In this document: one piece after another, positions 55,606-64,000 of the stretch
Numbering within the stretch: the first letter of the stretch is position 1
Layout of the letters: every line of letters begins with the position of its first letter
Source: an uncultured Bacteroidales bacterium
GTDB lineage: Bacteria; Bacteroidota; Bacteroidia; Bacteroidales; Paludibacteraceae
DNA: 64,000 bases
Reading direction: 5' to 3'
Assembly (NCBI GenBank): GCA_903911085.1
Contig: CAIWCC010000230.1
Span: forward strand, 1 to 64,000
The notes under the pieces: generated by a model
Seen by the model: only the letters and a program-made list of their open reading frames with translations
Told to the model about the DNA's origin: nothing
The model's database searches: none
Program-made: the position numbers and the translations under genes

Positions 55606-57021
55606 ATGAATTCACAATCAGGGAAAATTTCTGTCGTTGAAAAAACGGCTTATGGTTTGGGCGATATGGCGTCAAATCTTTTCTATCAAACTTTCACCAT
55701 GTTTTTGTTGTATTTTTATACCGATGTGTTTGGTATTTCGGCAGCAGCGGCAGGAACCATGTTTTTGGTAGTGCGTATGTTGGATACATTTTACGATCCG
55801 CTGGTGGGAATAATGGCCGACCGTACGAAATCAAAGTATGGTAAATTTCGCCCTTGGATACTTTATACTGTGGTGCCTTTTGGTGTGATTGGGTTTTTAT
55901 GCTTTTTTACGCCTGAGTTGGCAACCAGTGCCAAATTGGTGTATGCTTACGTTACCTACACTGCCATGATGTTTATTTATTCCACTATCAATGTGCCTTA
56001 TGGCGCGCTGATGGCTGTGATGACAAATAACTCCTTGGAACGTACCAGTTTATCGGCTTTTCGCTCTATTTCTGCCTTTGTGGGTGGATTGATAGTACAA
56101 GGTTTTACGTTGAAAATTGTTAGTTATTTTGGACTACTCAAAGCGCATACCGATGGCTCTGCCAACGAACAATTTGGTTTTTCGGTAGCTATGGGAATTT
56201 ATTCATTGCTGGCTGTTATGATGTTTCTCACTACTTTTTTCTTTTGCAAAGAGCGGGTGCAGCCCGTGTCGGATGAGAAAACTTCACTTCGCCGTGATGT
56301 AAAAGATTTATTCTCCAATGTGCCTTGGTTGATACTTACTTTGGTGGGCGTTATGACTTGTTTATACGTGGCAATACGCAATGGCTCTATCATTTATTAT
56401 TTTAAATATTATGTAAATAATGCCGGTACAGCCGATTTGTTTGGGTTTAAAATTGGTGCTGAAGCATTAGTTTCAACCTTTATGGTGGTAGGTACGGCAT
56501 GTAGTATTATTGGCACAATACTATTAAAACCTATGGCTGCATGGGTTGGAAAGAAACGTGTGTATATGGGTTCTATGGCTATTGGAACGTTGTTGAGCGT
56601 GGCGTATTATTTTTTGGAGAAAGACCAAATTTCGTTGATGTTTTTGTTTCAGGCATTGTGTAATTTGGTGGTCGGCCCAGCTATGGCTATGATGTGGAGT
56701 ATGTATGCCGACACAGCCGACTATTCCGAATGGAAAACCGGTCGCCGAGCTACGGGCTTGATTTATTCGTCGGCAAATTTTGCACAAAAATTTGGTTGGT
56801 CTATCGGTGGTGCTATTGCGGGCTATCTACTTGCCTATTACGGTTTTGTGGCAAATGCACCTGCTACTACCGAAACCGAAAATGGGGTGCGTGTACTTTT
56901 TGCAATAATGCCAGCATTCTGGAGTTTAATTGCCGTGATGGCTTTGTTTTTCTATAAACTCGATGAACAAAAAGTGATAGATATTAACAAAGAATTGGCA
57001 GAAATGGCAACTGAAAAATAA
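55606..57021 (+). CDS. GPH-family sugar:cation symporter (MFS)
   Basis: The 471-residue inner-membrane protein is rich in transmembrane segments (about 12). The opening EKTAYGLGDMASNLFYQTFTMFLLYFYTDVFG and the MVRMLDTFYDPLVGIMADRTKSKYGKFRPWILY region (consensus GxxxDRTxxKxGKxRPW) identify the glycoside-pentoside-hexuronide:cation symporter family (MelB/UidB-like). It imports disaccharides or glycosides across the inner membrane with H+ or Na+. Its position between GH78 and GH3/GH94 fits uptake of the disaccharide products that the cytoplasmic phosphorylases use. Confidence 0.92.
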   Translation: MNSQSGKISVVEKTAYGLGDMASNLFYQTFTMFLLYFYTDVFGISAAAAGTMFLVVRMLDTFYDPLVGIMADRTKSKYGKFRPWILYTVVPFGVIGFLCFFTPELATSAKLVYAYVTYTAMMFIYSTINVPYGALMAVMTNNSLERTSLSAFRSISAFVGGLIVQGFTLKIVSYFGLLKAHTDGSANEQFGFSVAMGIYSLLAVMMFLTTFFFCKERVQPVSDEKTSLRRDVKDLFSNVPWLILTLVGVMTCLYVAIRNGSIIYYFKYYVNNAGTADLFGFKIGAEALVSTFMVVGTACSIIGTILLKPMAAWVGKKRVYMGSMAIGTLLSVAYYFLEKDQISLMFLFQALCNLVVGPAMAMMWSMYADTADYSEWKTGRRATGLIYSSANFAQKFGWSIGGAIAGYLLAYYGFVANAPATTETENGVRVLFAIMPAFWSLIAVMALFFYKLDEQKVIDINKELAEMATEK

Positions 57022-57050
57022 TATGAATTTTGATTTCAATCTTTAAATTT

Positions 57051-59303
57051 ATGAACAAAAAATTGATTCTTTCTGTCTTCATACTTCTTACACTGAGTTT
57101 TACTTTTCAGGTGCAAAGTAAAAGCAAACCTGTTATAAAGAACACCTATATCCAAAAAAGTTTAGCTGAACGTGTCGATTCTGTGCTTGCCTTAATGACA
57201 CTGGATGAAAAAGTGGGTCAGTTGAATCAATATTCAAGCTCGTGGGCAACGGGTCCTGTGTCGCTGGATACCACTAAGTTACAAGATCTGAAAGATGGAA
57301 AAGTCGGATCTATGCTCAATGTGAGAGGTGTTGATAAAACAACGACTATTCAAAAAATGGCCATGGAATCTCGCTTGAAAATACCCTTGATTTTTGGGTT
57401 AGATGTTATTCACGGCTACAAAACCACTTTCCCAATTCCGTTGGCTGAGGCTTGCAGTTGGGATTTGGCGGCTATGGAGCAATCTGCTCATTTTGCAGCC
57501 ATCGAAGCCGCTGCATCGGGCATTCACTGGACATTTGCACCGATGGTTGACATTGCTCGCGACCCTCGTTGGGGACGTGTAATGGAAGGTGCCGGCGAGG
57601 ATACCTACTTGGGTTGTACCATTGCTAAAGCCCGTGTGAAAGGTTTTCAGGGCAATGGTTTGGGAAATACGGATGCAGTAATGGCTTGAGCCAAACATTT
57701 TGCGGCTTACGGCGCAGCCATTGGTGGTCGCGATTATAACTCAGTGGATATGAGTGAACGCACTTTGCTCGAAGTGTATTTGCCACCTTTCAAAGCCGCT
57801 TTAGATGCTGGAGCTGCTACATTTATGAATAGTTTTAACGATATAAATGGTGTGCCCGCTACAGGAAATGCATATTTGCAACGTAATATTTTAAAAGGCA
57901 AATGGGGTTTCAAAGGTTTTGTGGTGAGCGACTGGGGTTCGATTGGTGAAATTGAGAAACACGGTTTTGCCAAAAATTCCAAAGAATCTGCTTTTATTGC
58001 CATAAATGCAGGGAGCGATATGGACATGGAAAGTCGTGCTTATAAAAAAAACTTAGCTGAATTGGTGAAACAAGGCAAGGTGTCTTTAACCATTGTGGAC
58101 GAAGCTGTAAAACGTATTTTGCTAAAAAAGTTTGAATTAGGATTATTCGATAATCCTTTCAAATTTTGCGATTTGAAACGTGAAAAACAAGCAATGGAAA
58201 ATCCTCAACACCGAATTATTGCCAAAGAAATGGCTCAAAAAAGTATTGTTCTGTTGAAAAATCAAAATAATATTTTGCCGCTCAATAAAAATCAAAAAAT
58301 TGCACTGATAGGCCCTTTGGCTAAATCGGAAAAAGATATGCTGGGATTTTGGAATGTAGAATGGCCAGATAATAGCGATGTGGTTTCGCAATACGAAGGG
58401 TTGGAACTTAAAATTGGTAAAAATAATTTGTTGTACGCCAAAGGGTGCGAAGTGAATGACTCGTCGGAAACTGGTTTTGCCGAAGCCATAGCCATTGCCA
58501 AACAAGCCGATGTGGTGATTTTGAGCGTGGGCGAGGCAAGAGACATGAGTGGCGAAGCGCACAGTAGAACCAATATTCATTTGCCGGGCGTGCAAGAAAA
58601 CCTGATTAAAGCCATTGCAGCTACCGGAAAGCCGATAGTAGTGTTGATAAATGCGGGTCGCCCGTTGGTATTTAACTGGACTGCCGACAATATTCCAGCC
58701 ATCCTTTACACTTGGTGGTTGGGTAGCGAAGCTGGTAATGCGATTGCCGACGTGCTCTATGGCGATTATAATCCGTCGGGTAAACTGACCATGACCTTCC
58801 CAAGAAATGAAGGTCAAATTCCACTGTATTATAACCATTTCAATACAGGTCGACCTCGATATAATGATATTGACAATTATGTAACTGGTTACAGAGATTC
58901 GCCTTCAACTCCAAAATTTTCGTTTGGATATGGATTGAGCTATACCAGTTTTGAGTATTCCGATTTGAAATTGAGCGCAAAACAAATGAAGGCTGATGGA
59001 ACAATTGATATTTCGTTTACGCTTAAAAATACTGGCAAAGTAAAAGGTGAAGAAGTCGTTCAGCTTTATTTAAGAGACGATGTGGCTTCGCTTATTCGCC
59101 CTATTAAAGAACTGAAAGGCTTTGAAAAAGTAATGCTCCAAGCTGGCGAAAGTAAGGAAATTCACTTCACCATTGACAAAGAAAAGCTTTCGTTTTTCAA
59201 TAATAAATTAGACTGGACTGTCGAATCTGGCACGTTTCAAATCATGATTGGTGCATCGTCGGAAGACATCAAACTAAAAAGCTCAATTGAACTGATCGAC
59301 TAA
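57051..59303 (+). pseudogene. GH3 beta-glucosidase (BglX-like), interrupted by an in-frame TGA
   Basis: The track splits this gene into 57030-57689 and 57744-59303, but the frame is continuous. The real start is the ATG at 57051 (MNKKLILSVFILLTLSFTFQVQS, signal peptide), not the TTG at 57030. The single obstacle is TGA at 57687-57689, in VMA*AKHFAAYGAA, where related proteins commonly have Cys or Ser. Everything else is intact: GLDVIHGYKTTFPIPLAEA, FAPMVDIARDPRWGR, the nucleophile Asp in VVSDWG (about 293), FGYGLSYTSFEYSD and the FN3-like C-terminus. Restored it would be 750 codons, normal for BglX. TGA ends other genes here (GH37, AraC), so it is not a reassigned codon. One substitution or a sequencing error explains it. 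Confidence 0.85.
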
Positions 59304-59331
59304 ACTCTTCAAACCTTTCAAACTCTCAAAC
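59302..59331. repeat. CAAACTCTCAAAC intergenic repeat, copy 2
   Basis: The 37-bp gap between GH3 and GH94 reads AAACTCTTCAAACCTTTCAAACTCTCAAACAA, resembling the tract before araC (40996-41032). Confidence 0.45.
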
Positions 59332-59340
59332 AATTCCCCT

Positions 59341-61737
59341 ATGCAATACGGACATTTCGACGACGAAAAAAAAGAATACGTAATCACATCGCCCAACACG
59401 CCAAAATCGTGGAGCAATTACTTAGGTTCAACCGAATACGGAGCTATTATCACCAACAATGCTGGAGGTTATAGTTTTTACAAATCGGGCGGACAAGGAC
59501 GATTTACCCGTATGCGTTTTAATTCAGTGCCGCTGGATCAGCCGGGAAGATATCTGTACTTGCGCGATAAAGAAACGGCTGATTATTGGTCAGCATCTTG
59601 GCAACCAGTGGGAAAACCGCTCGACAAATACAAAAGTGTCTGTCGTCACGGTTCGGCTTACACCATTATCGAGTCCGAATATACCGGTATTAAAACAGAA
59701 ACACGCTACTTTGTACCACTCGGTCAAAGTTTCGAAGTGTGGCATTTGAAAGTGACCAACGATTGCGATAAAGTGCGTGAATTGAGCCTATTTACTTTTG
59801 TGGAATATGCCAATAACTGGAATGCCATAGACGATTTATTGAATCTTCAATACACACAATATATTGGAAAAATGGATGTGGTAGATGGAGTTATCAGCCA
59901 TGGTACCAATGTGCATATACCGATGATGCCTGACAATTTCAACGAAAAAGATCAAGGGCGTTATTCTTTTCTAGCCTTTGTGGGTGGCGAAATTGTTGGT
60001 TACGAAACTGATTTGGAGCGTTTTTTAGGAAATTATCGCACCTACGCTAATCCTGAAACCATTGAAAAAGGTGTATGTTCCAATTTCAAAGCTGCGGCCG
60101 ATAATTTATGCGGTGTGCTTCAAATTGATGCTACGCTTCAACCAGGTGAAAGCAAAGATTACTTTGTTCTGATGGGTGTGGGACAAGCTCAAGTAGAAGG
60201 AAAAGCAACCGTCTCCAACTACGGTAACATTGAAACCATTGATGCTGAATTTAATAAATTGGTGAACCATTGGCACAACCGCATTGATGGATTGACAGTG
60301 AAAACGCCAGATGCTGAGTTCGACAGCATGATAAATATGTGGAGTCCGTACAACTGCCTCATAACGTATGCGTGGAGCAGGGCAGCCAGTTTGGTGTATT
60401 CGGCAAGTGAGCGCGACGGGCTTGGTTACCGCGATAGCGTTCAGGATTTATTGGGTGTGATGCACTCCATTACCGACGAAGCTGGTGCTCGTTTAGAATT
60501 AATGATTACTGGACAAGTGGCTACTGGTGGCGCAATGCCAGTTATCAATAAAGTATCGCACGCACCAGGCAGCGAAACTGCACCTACCGAAAATCAATAC
60601 CGCTCCGACGATTGTTTATGGTTGTTCAATACTGTTCCGGCTTATGTCAACGAAACAGGTAATGTGGATTTTTATAATAAAATTTTGCCTTATGCCGATA
60701 AAGGTGAAGCCACTGTATTAGGACATTTACGCTCAGCCATTCAGTTTAATTTAGACCGTTCTGGGAATCATGGTTTACCTTTCGGATTGCATGCCGACTG
60801 GAACGATTGTTTGAAATTTGGACACGACGGTGAAACTACTTTTGTGGCCATGCAATTGCGTTTTGCATTGAAAACCTATATTGACATTTGTCAATTATTG
60901 GGCAATAAAACCGAAGAAACTTGGGCAAGTCCATTGTTGGTAACTTTGGATGAAAATATCCAGAAATATGCTTGGGATGGCGAATGGTTTTTGCGTGGTT
61001 ATCGTGCCGATGGTTTTAAATTTGGCTCAAAAGAGTCAGAAGAAGGTCAGATATTTATGAACCCGCAAGTGTGGGCAATTATAAGTGGAGCAGCTACTGA
61101 TGAGCAAAAACAATTGGCACTCAAGAGTATGGGCGAACGACTTTCTACCGATTATGGCGTTATGCTTTGTGACCCGCCTTACACCGAAACCGATTACAAT
61201 ATTGTACGAGCTGCACTTTTCAATACAGGCATGAAAGAGAATGGTGGGATTTTTATGCACACACAAGGATGGGCTGTAATGGCAGAAGCGATGTGTGGAA
61301 ATGGAAATAGAGCGTACGAGTATTTCCGACAATATATGCCATCGGCTTACAATACCAAAGCTGAAATTCGCCAAATAGAACCTTATGTATATTGCCAATC
61401 CACTCATAGCAAAACAAGTCCTCGTTATGGAAACTCGCGTGTTCCATGGTTAAGTGGCTCAGCAACTTGGTCGTTTGTAGCAGCTTCACAATACATTTTG
61501 GGATTACAGCCAGTTGTGGAAGGATTAAAAATTGACCCATGTATTCCATCAACTTGGGATGAATTTGAAATTACCCGCCGTTTTAGAAATAAAATGTTGA
61601 ATATCAAAGTATCAAACCCGAATGCTGTTGAAAAAGGTGTGAAAAGCATTTTGTTGAATGGAAAAACTATAGAAGGAAATGTAATTCCATTTGATTTAAT
61701 GGAAGTACAAAATGTTATTGAAGTAGTAATGGGTTAA
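59341..61737 (+). CDS. GH94 beta-glycoside phosphorylase (cellobiose/chitobiose-type)
   Basis: The 798-residue protein has no signal peptide, so it is cytoplasmic. The N-terminal domain begins MQYGHFDDEKKEYVITSPNTP, the opening of cellobiose and N,N'-diacetylchitobiose phosphorylases, with NNAGGYSFYKSGGQGRFTRMR. The (alpha/alpha)6 domain contains SASERDGLGYRDSVQDLLGV and LPFGLHADWNDCLKFG, where the Asp of DWND (about 489) is the proton donor. HSKTSPRYGNSRVPWLSGSATW closes the site. The enzyme cleaves a beta-linked disaccharide with phosphate to give sugar-1-phosphate. Cellobiose, chitobiose, laminaribiose and cellobionic acid are possible substrates. With GH130 it gives the locus two phosphorolytic exits. 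A boundary repeat and a 24-bp hairpin follow. Confidence 0.88.
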   Translation: MQYGHFDDEKKEYVITSPNTPKSWSNYLGSTEYGAIITNNAGGYSFYKSGGQGRFTRMRFNSVPLDQPGRYLYLRDKETADYWSASWQPVGKPLDKYKSVCRHGSAYTIIESEYTGIKTETRYFVPLGQSFEVWHLKVTNDCDKVRELSLFTFVEYANNWNAIDDLLNLQYTQYIGKMDVVDGVISHGTNVHIPMMPDNFNEKDQGRYSFLAFVGGEIVGYETDLERFLGNYRTYANPETIEKGVCSNFKAAADNLCGVLQIDATLQPGESKDYFVLMGVGQAQVEGKATVSNYGNIETIDAEFNKLVNHWHNRIDGLTVKTPDAEFDSMINMWSPYNCLITYAWSRAASLVYSASERDGLGYRDSVQDLLGVMHSITDEAGARLELMITGQVATGGAMPVINKVSHAPGSETAPTENQYRSDDCLWLFNTVPAYVNETGNVDFYNKILPYADKGEATVLGHLRSAIQFNLDRSGNHGLPFGLHADWNDCLKFGHDGETTFVAMQLRFALKTYIDICQLLGNKTEETWASPLLVTLDENIQKYAWDGEWFLRGYRADGFKFGSKESEEGQIFMNPQVWAIISGAATDEQKQLALKSMGERLSTDYGVMLCDPPYTETDYNIVRAALFNTGMKENGGIFMHTQGWAVMAEAMCGNGNRAYEYFRQYMPSAYNTKAEIRQIEPYVYCQSTHSKTSPRYGNSRVPWLSGSATWSFVAASQYILGLQPVVEGLKIDPCIPSTWDEFEITRRFRNKMLNIKVSNPNAVEKGVKSILLNGKTIEGNVIPFDLMEVQNVIEVVMG

Positions 61738-61751
61738 TATTTTTTGTAAAA

Positions 61752-61781
61752 CTTTTAGTAGTCGAGTATTCCGAGACACTA
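61752..61781 (+). repeat. Boundary repeat, right copy
   Basis: CTTTTAGtaGTCGAGTATtCCGAGACACTA, 15 nt after the GH94 stop. It is an inverted copy of the element at 3642-3670. Differences are two bases and one inserted T. Confidence 0.7.
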
Positions 61782-61809
61782 TAGCCTTTTTATAAGAGCC
61801 TGTAAGTTA

Positions 61810-61860
61810 GCAAAAAAAAACGTTCAAAACGTCGTAGACGTTTTGAACGTTTTTTTTTGC
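61810..61860. terminator. 24-bp perfect hairpin at the right PUL edge
   Basis: GC-A9-CGTTCAAAACGTC, loop GTA, then GACGTTTTGAACG-T9-GC: a perfect 24-bp stem with a 3-nt loop. It is an extremely strong bidirectional terminator, ending 1 nt before operator copy 9. The long A and T tracts provide the U-run in both directions. Confidence 0.85.
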
Positions 61861-61861
61861 T

Positions 61862-61926
61862 GTCGAAAAAGTATCATTCTTTGATATAAAAACAGAAGTT
61901 TTTTGAATTTATTCCCTCTAATTTTG
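61862..61926 (+). promoter_or_regulatory. Operator copy 9 (GTCGAAAAAGTATCA) plus -7 box
   Basis: GTCGAAAAAGTATCA (61862-61876) is identical to copy 2. A 42-bp spacer leads to TAATTTTG (61919-61926), with GATATAAAAACAGA as the secondary half-site. It faces outward into the gene at 62119, leaving an untranslated leader of roughly 185 nt. Confidence 0.82.
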
Positions 61927-62118
61927 CCCAAAACATTTTTGTAGTAATTAAATGCGTATTCTGCTAGATGATTATCTGCTTATTATGACTTTTTTCTGTC
62001 ATAATTTGTACATTTAGTACTACAATAGTTTTTCTAGTTTTATTGGCACATTTTATTTTAGCTCATCAATGATGCTTTATTTTCAATGTTTAACTATTAA
62101 TTTAAATTTAATATCACA

Positions 62119-64000
62119 ATGAAAAAACTAATTCTTTCACTTCTTTGTGCGGTGCTCTATTCCACCGGACTTATGGCAACTACAGTTTTAACTGTTGGTA
62201 GTGGTACTGCTACCGGAGGTACTCATTATGCAACCCTTAAAGAAGCATTTGCTGCAATTAATGGGGGTTTAGCCGGAACTCCTTTCGACATTCAAATCAT
62301 TAACAGTACATCCGAAACGAGTCCTGCTCAAATTACTAAAACAAGCGTGGTAGTAAATGTTTATCCTACCGTTACGGGTAAAACAATTTCGATGTCTGGC
62401 GTAGTTGGTGCAACTATCGAAATTTCAAACGCTGATAATATTACAATTGATGGACGTTTACGTAATTCAAGTGGAGTGTTGACAGCTGGCGATGTTATTG
62501 ATTTAACGATAGAAAACACCTATACAGCTGCTTCAAATAATACAAATTGTGTAGTAGCTTTTTTGAAACCATCTAATACTGCTACAAATGATAAAGTTAC
62601 ATATTGTAATCTGAAAGGTTCAAACGCTGCTATCGTTTATTTCAATAACAATACTACTGGCAGTGGAACCGCCACTTCAAATGTCATAAGTTACAATAAA
62701 TTTATGCCTTCTACCGCTACCAGACCTACAGTAGGAATTTTTATAAGTAAAGGTGAAAATTCAACCCTCATTACACGCAATAGCTTCGAAAACGTGGTGG
62801 GTACTTACGGTATTCAAGTGAGTAGTGATATGGCAAGTACTGAGATAAGCTATAATAGCTTTTACGAAACTACTCCTTTTACTCCCACTGTTTCACCTAT
62901 TTATATATTATTGGGGGGTGGAACCTCTTTGACCAACACAATGAAAAATAATACCATTAAAAATAATTGGATTGGAGGTACAGCATCTGAATGTGGCGTT
63001 GGTACTGGCAATGGCATAATGACAGCGAATGCTTCAACTAAATCATTTATTGGAATTCAGTTAAAAAATGCTGCTACTCTAAACACAGTAAGTGCAAATA
63101 TTATTAAGAATATCTCATGGACAGCTACTTCATCAAGTCCTACCTTTACAGGAATCTCAATAAGCACAAATAATTTACAATTTTACAATACGGTAAATGG
63201 AAACTTTATAGGCGAAATAACTTATTTGAATAATGCTTCAGGTGGTGTTGGAACAGTAATAGGTATTGACAAAGGATCTGAAGGCACACTAACTGCAGGC
63301 GGTTCTTATACAGCACCAACTGTTATTTCGAATAATATTATTAATTTGGGGGGTGACAATGTCAACACCATACGCGGAATACGTGAAACAGGTATTGCAG
63401 AATACAATACAAGTGTATTATACAATACGGTTTATATTAGTGGTTCTCCGACTTCGGGTAGTGCGGCAAGTTATTGCTTCACAAGTCTTGTCAGCACCAA
63501 CGCCCGCGATATTCGCAATAATATTTTTGTGAATACACGTTTAAATACATCAGCAGCGACTGGCAAACATTATGGTTCATATATTACTGCTGCTGGTGGT
63601 ACAATTACTTCTGACTGCAACGACTATTATGTAACAGATGCTTCTTATGGCTTTTCAGGTTTTGATGGAACCGCAGATGTAGCAAAAACAAGTAAAGTCA
63701 TTGTTTCTGGTCAAGATGCTAACAGTTCAGTTCTTACTCCTGGCATAACTGCCGGCACTACTCCAGCAAGCTTCAAAGGAACAGAGATTCTTACTGGTGT
63801 TGCAATTACCGGAACAACAAAAGACTACGATGGTACAGACCGCGCATCTGCTAATATGGGAGCGTATTATATTGCTGCGAGCGGTTCTCCTACTATTTCT
63901 ACTACAGGAACACCATCAGCACTTACAACAACTTACGGCACCGCATCGACTCATTCTACTTTCAATGTATCGGGAGCTAATATTACTGGAGGCATTTTGG
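62119..64000 (+). CDS. Large secreted beta-helix surface protein, 3' end outside the window
   Basis: This gene is absent from the ORF track because it has no stop inside the window. It opens at ATG 62119 with a signal peptide (MKKLILSLLCAVLYSTGLMA), and I followed the frame open to the right edge (627 codons). The N-terminus has GGTHYATLKEAFAAINGGL, the same DYATLNDAV-type opening seen in the 1013-3373 protein. The region of about 110-560 has beta-helix-like repeats (NLKGSNAAIVYF, YNKFMPS, NSFENVVGTYGIQV, NTIKNNWIGG). Near the right edge TPSALTTTYGTASTHSTFNVSGANITGG is an Ig-like unit common in Bacteroidota surface proteins. A T9SS CTD is expected further on. No catalytic motif is visible. 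It carries operator copy 9, so it belongs to the regulon. Confidence 0.8.
   Translation, partial: MKKLILSLLCAVLYSTGLMATTVLTVGSGTATGGTHYATLKEAFAAINGGLAGTPFDIQIINSTSETSPAQITKTSVVVNVYPTVTGKTISMSGVVGATIEISNADNITIDGRLRNSSGVLTAGDVIDLTIENTYTAASNNTNCVVAFLKPSNTATNDKVTYCNLKGSNAAIVYFNNNTTGSGTATSNVISYNKFMPSTATRPTVGIFISKGENSTLITRNSFENVVGTYGIQVSSDMASTEISYNSFYETTPFTPTVSPIYILLGGGTSLTNTMKNNTIKNNWIGGTASECGVGTGNGIMTANASTKSFIGIQLKNAATLNTVSANIIKNISWTATSSSPTFTGISISTNNLQFYNTVNGNFIGEITYLNNASGGVGTVIGIDKGSEGTLTAGGSYTAPTVISNNIINLGGDNVNTIRGIRETGIAEYNTSVLYNTVYISGSPTSGSAASYCFTSLVSTNARDIRNNIFVNTRLNTSAATGKHYGSYITAAGGTITSDCNDYYVTDASYGFSGFDGTADVAKTSKVIVSGQDANSSVLTPGITAGTTPASFKGTEILTGVAITGTTKDYDGTDRASANMGAYYIAASGSPTISTTGTPSALTTTYGTASTHSTFNVSGANITGGIL

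Noticed and set aside
57687-57689. TGA in GH3 as selenocysteine or a reassigned codon
   Set aside because: TGA is the real stop of other genes here (GH37 at 23715, AraC at 41934). No convincing SECIS stem-loop was seen, so a nonsense mutation or sequencing error is the simpler reading.
40996-59331. CAAACTCT repeats as a CRISPR-like array
   Set aside because: The units are 7-8 nt, directly adjacent and without spacers, so they are simple leader repeats.

Overview
The window comes from a low-GC Bacteroidota genome, probably a Bacteroidales-type anaerobe that uses type IX secretion (genus not determinable). The evidence is a SusC/SusD pair, many secreted proteins ending in type-A T9SS sorting domains, promoters with the Bacteroidota -7 box TAnnTTTG, and A/T-rich start regions without a clear Shine-Dalgarno. 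Almost the whole window is one very large polysaccharide utilization locus (PUL). No rRNA, tRNA or CRISPR was seen.

Layout. 1-886 holds debris: the 3' part of a MATE efflux gene abutting a truncated IS3-type element. 1013-13925 (minus) holds secreted proteins: a beta-helix surface protein, two large paralogous enzymes of an unassigned GH-A-like family (CBM, two FN3, catalytic domain, CTD), a ConA-like/CBM protein, a T9SS sorting-domain relic, and a GH28/GH49-like beta-helix enzyme. 14229-33545 (plus) holds GH28, a GH30-like giant, then an operon: six-hairpin glycosidase, GH37-like, FISUMP protein, Ser-type sulfatase, GH115, Ser-type sulfatase, a GH-A/DUF4038-like enzyme and a second GH28. 33679-37945 (minus) holds GH2 and an unassigned GH-A enzyme. 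38329-49705 (plus) holds GH116, an AraC regulator, SusC, SusD, a SusE-position lipoprotein and a CBM9-like T9SS protein. 49924-61737 holds GH130, a secreted AGE-family protein, GH78, a GPH sugar:cation symporter, a GH3 gene interrupted by TGA, and GH94. 62119 onward is another beta-helix surface protein running off the window.

How it works (inference). Secreted and surface enzymes cut a complex, acidic, sulfated glycan that probably contains rhamnose and uronic acid. SusCD imports oligosaccharides, periplasmic exo-enzymes and sulfatases trim them, the GPH symporter takes small sugars into the cytoplasm, and GH130 and GH94 phosphorolyse beta-linked disaccharides.

The strongest new signal is regulatory. 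Nine promoters across 58 kb carry the same operator, consensus GTCGAAAAAGTATCA. It is followed after exactly 42 bp (seven promoters) or exactly 21 bp (two promoters) by a -7 box. The difference is two helical turns. The only regulator in the window is the AraC protein, which is the natural candidate. The outermost operators drive outward-facing beta-helix genes, and both locus edges carry a shared repeat in opposite orientations plus a long hairpin, so the two boundaries mirror each other.
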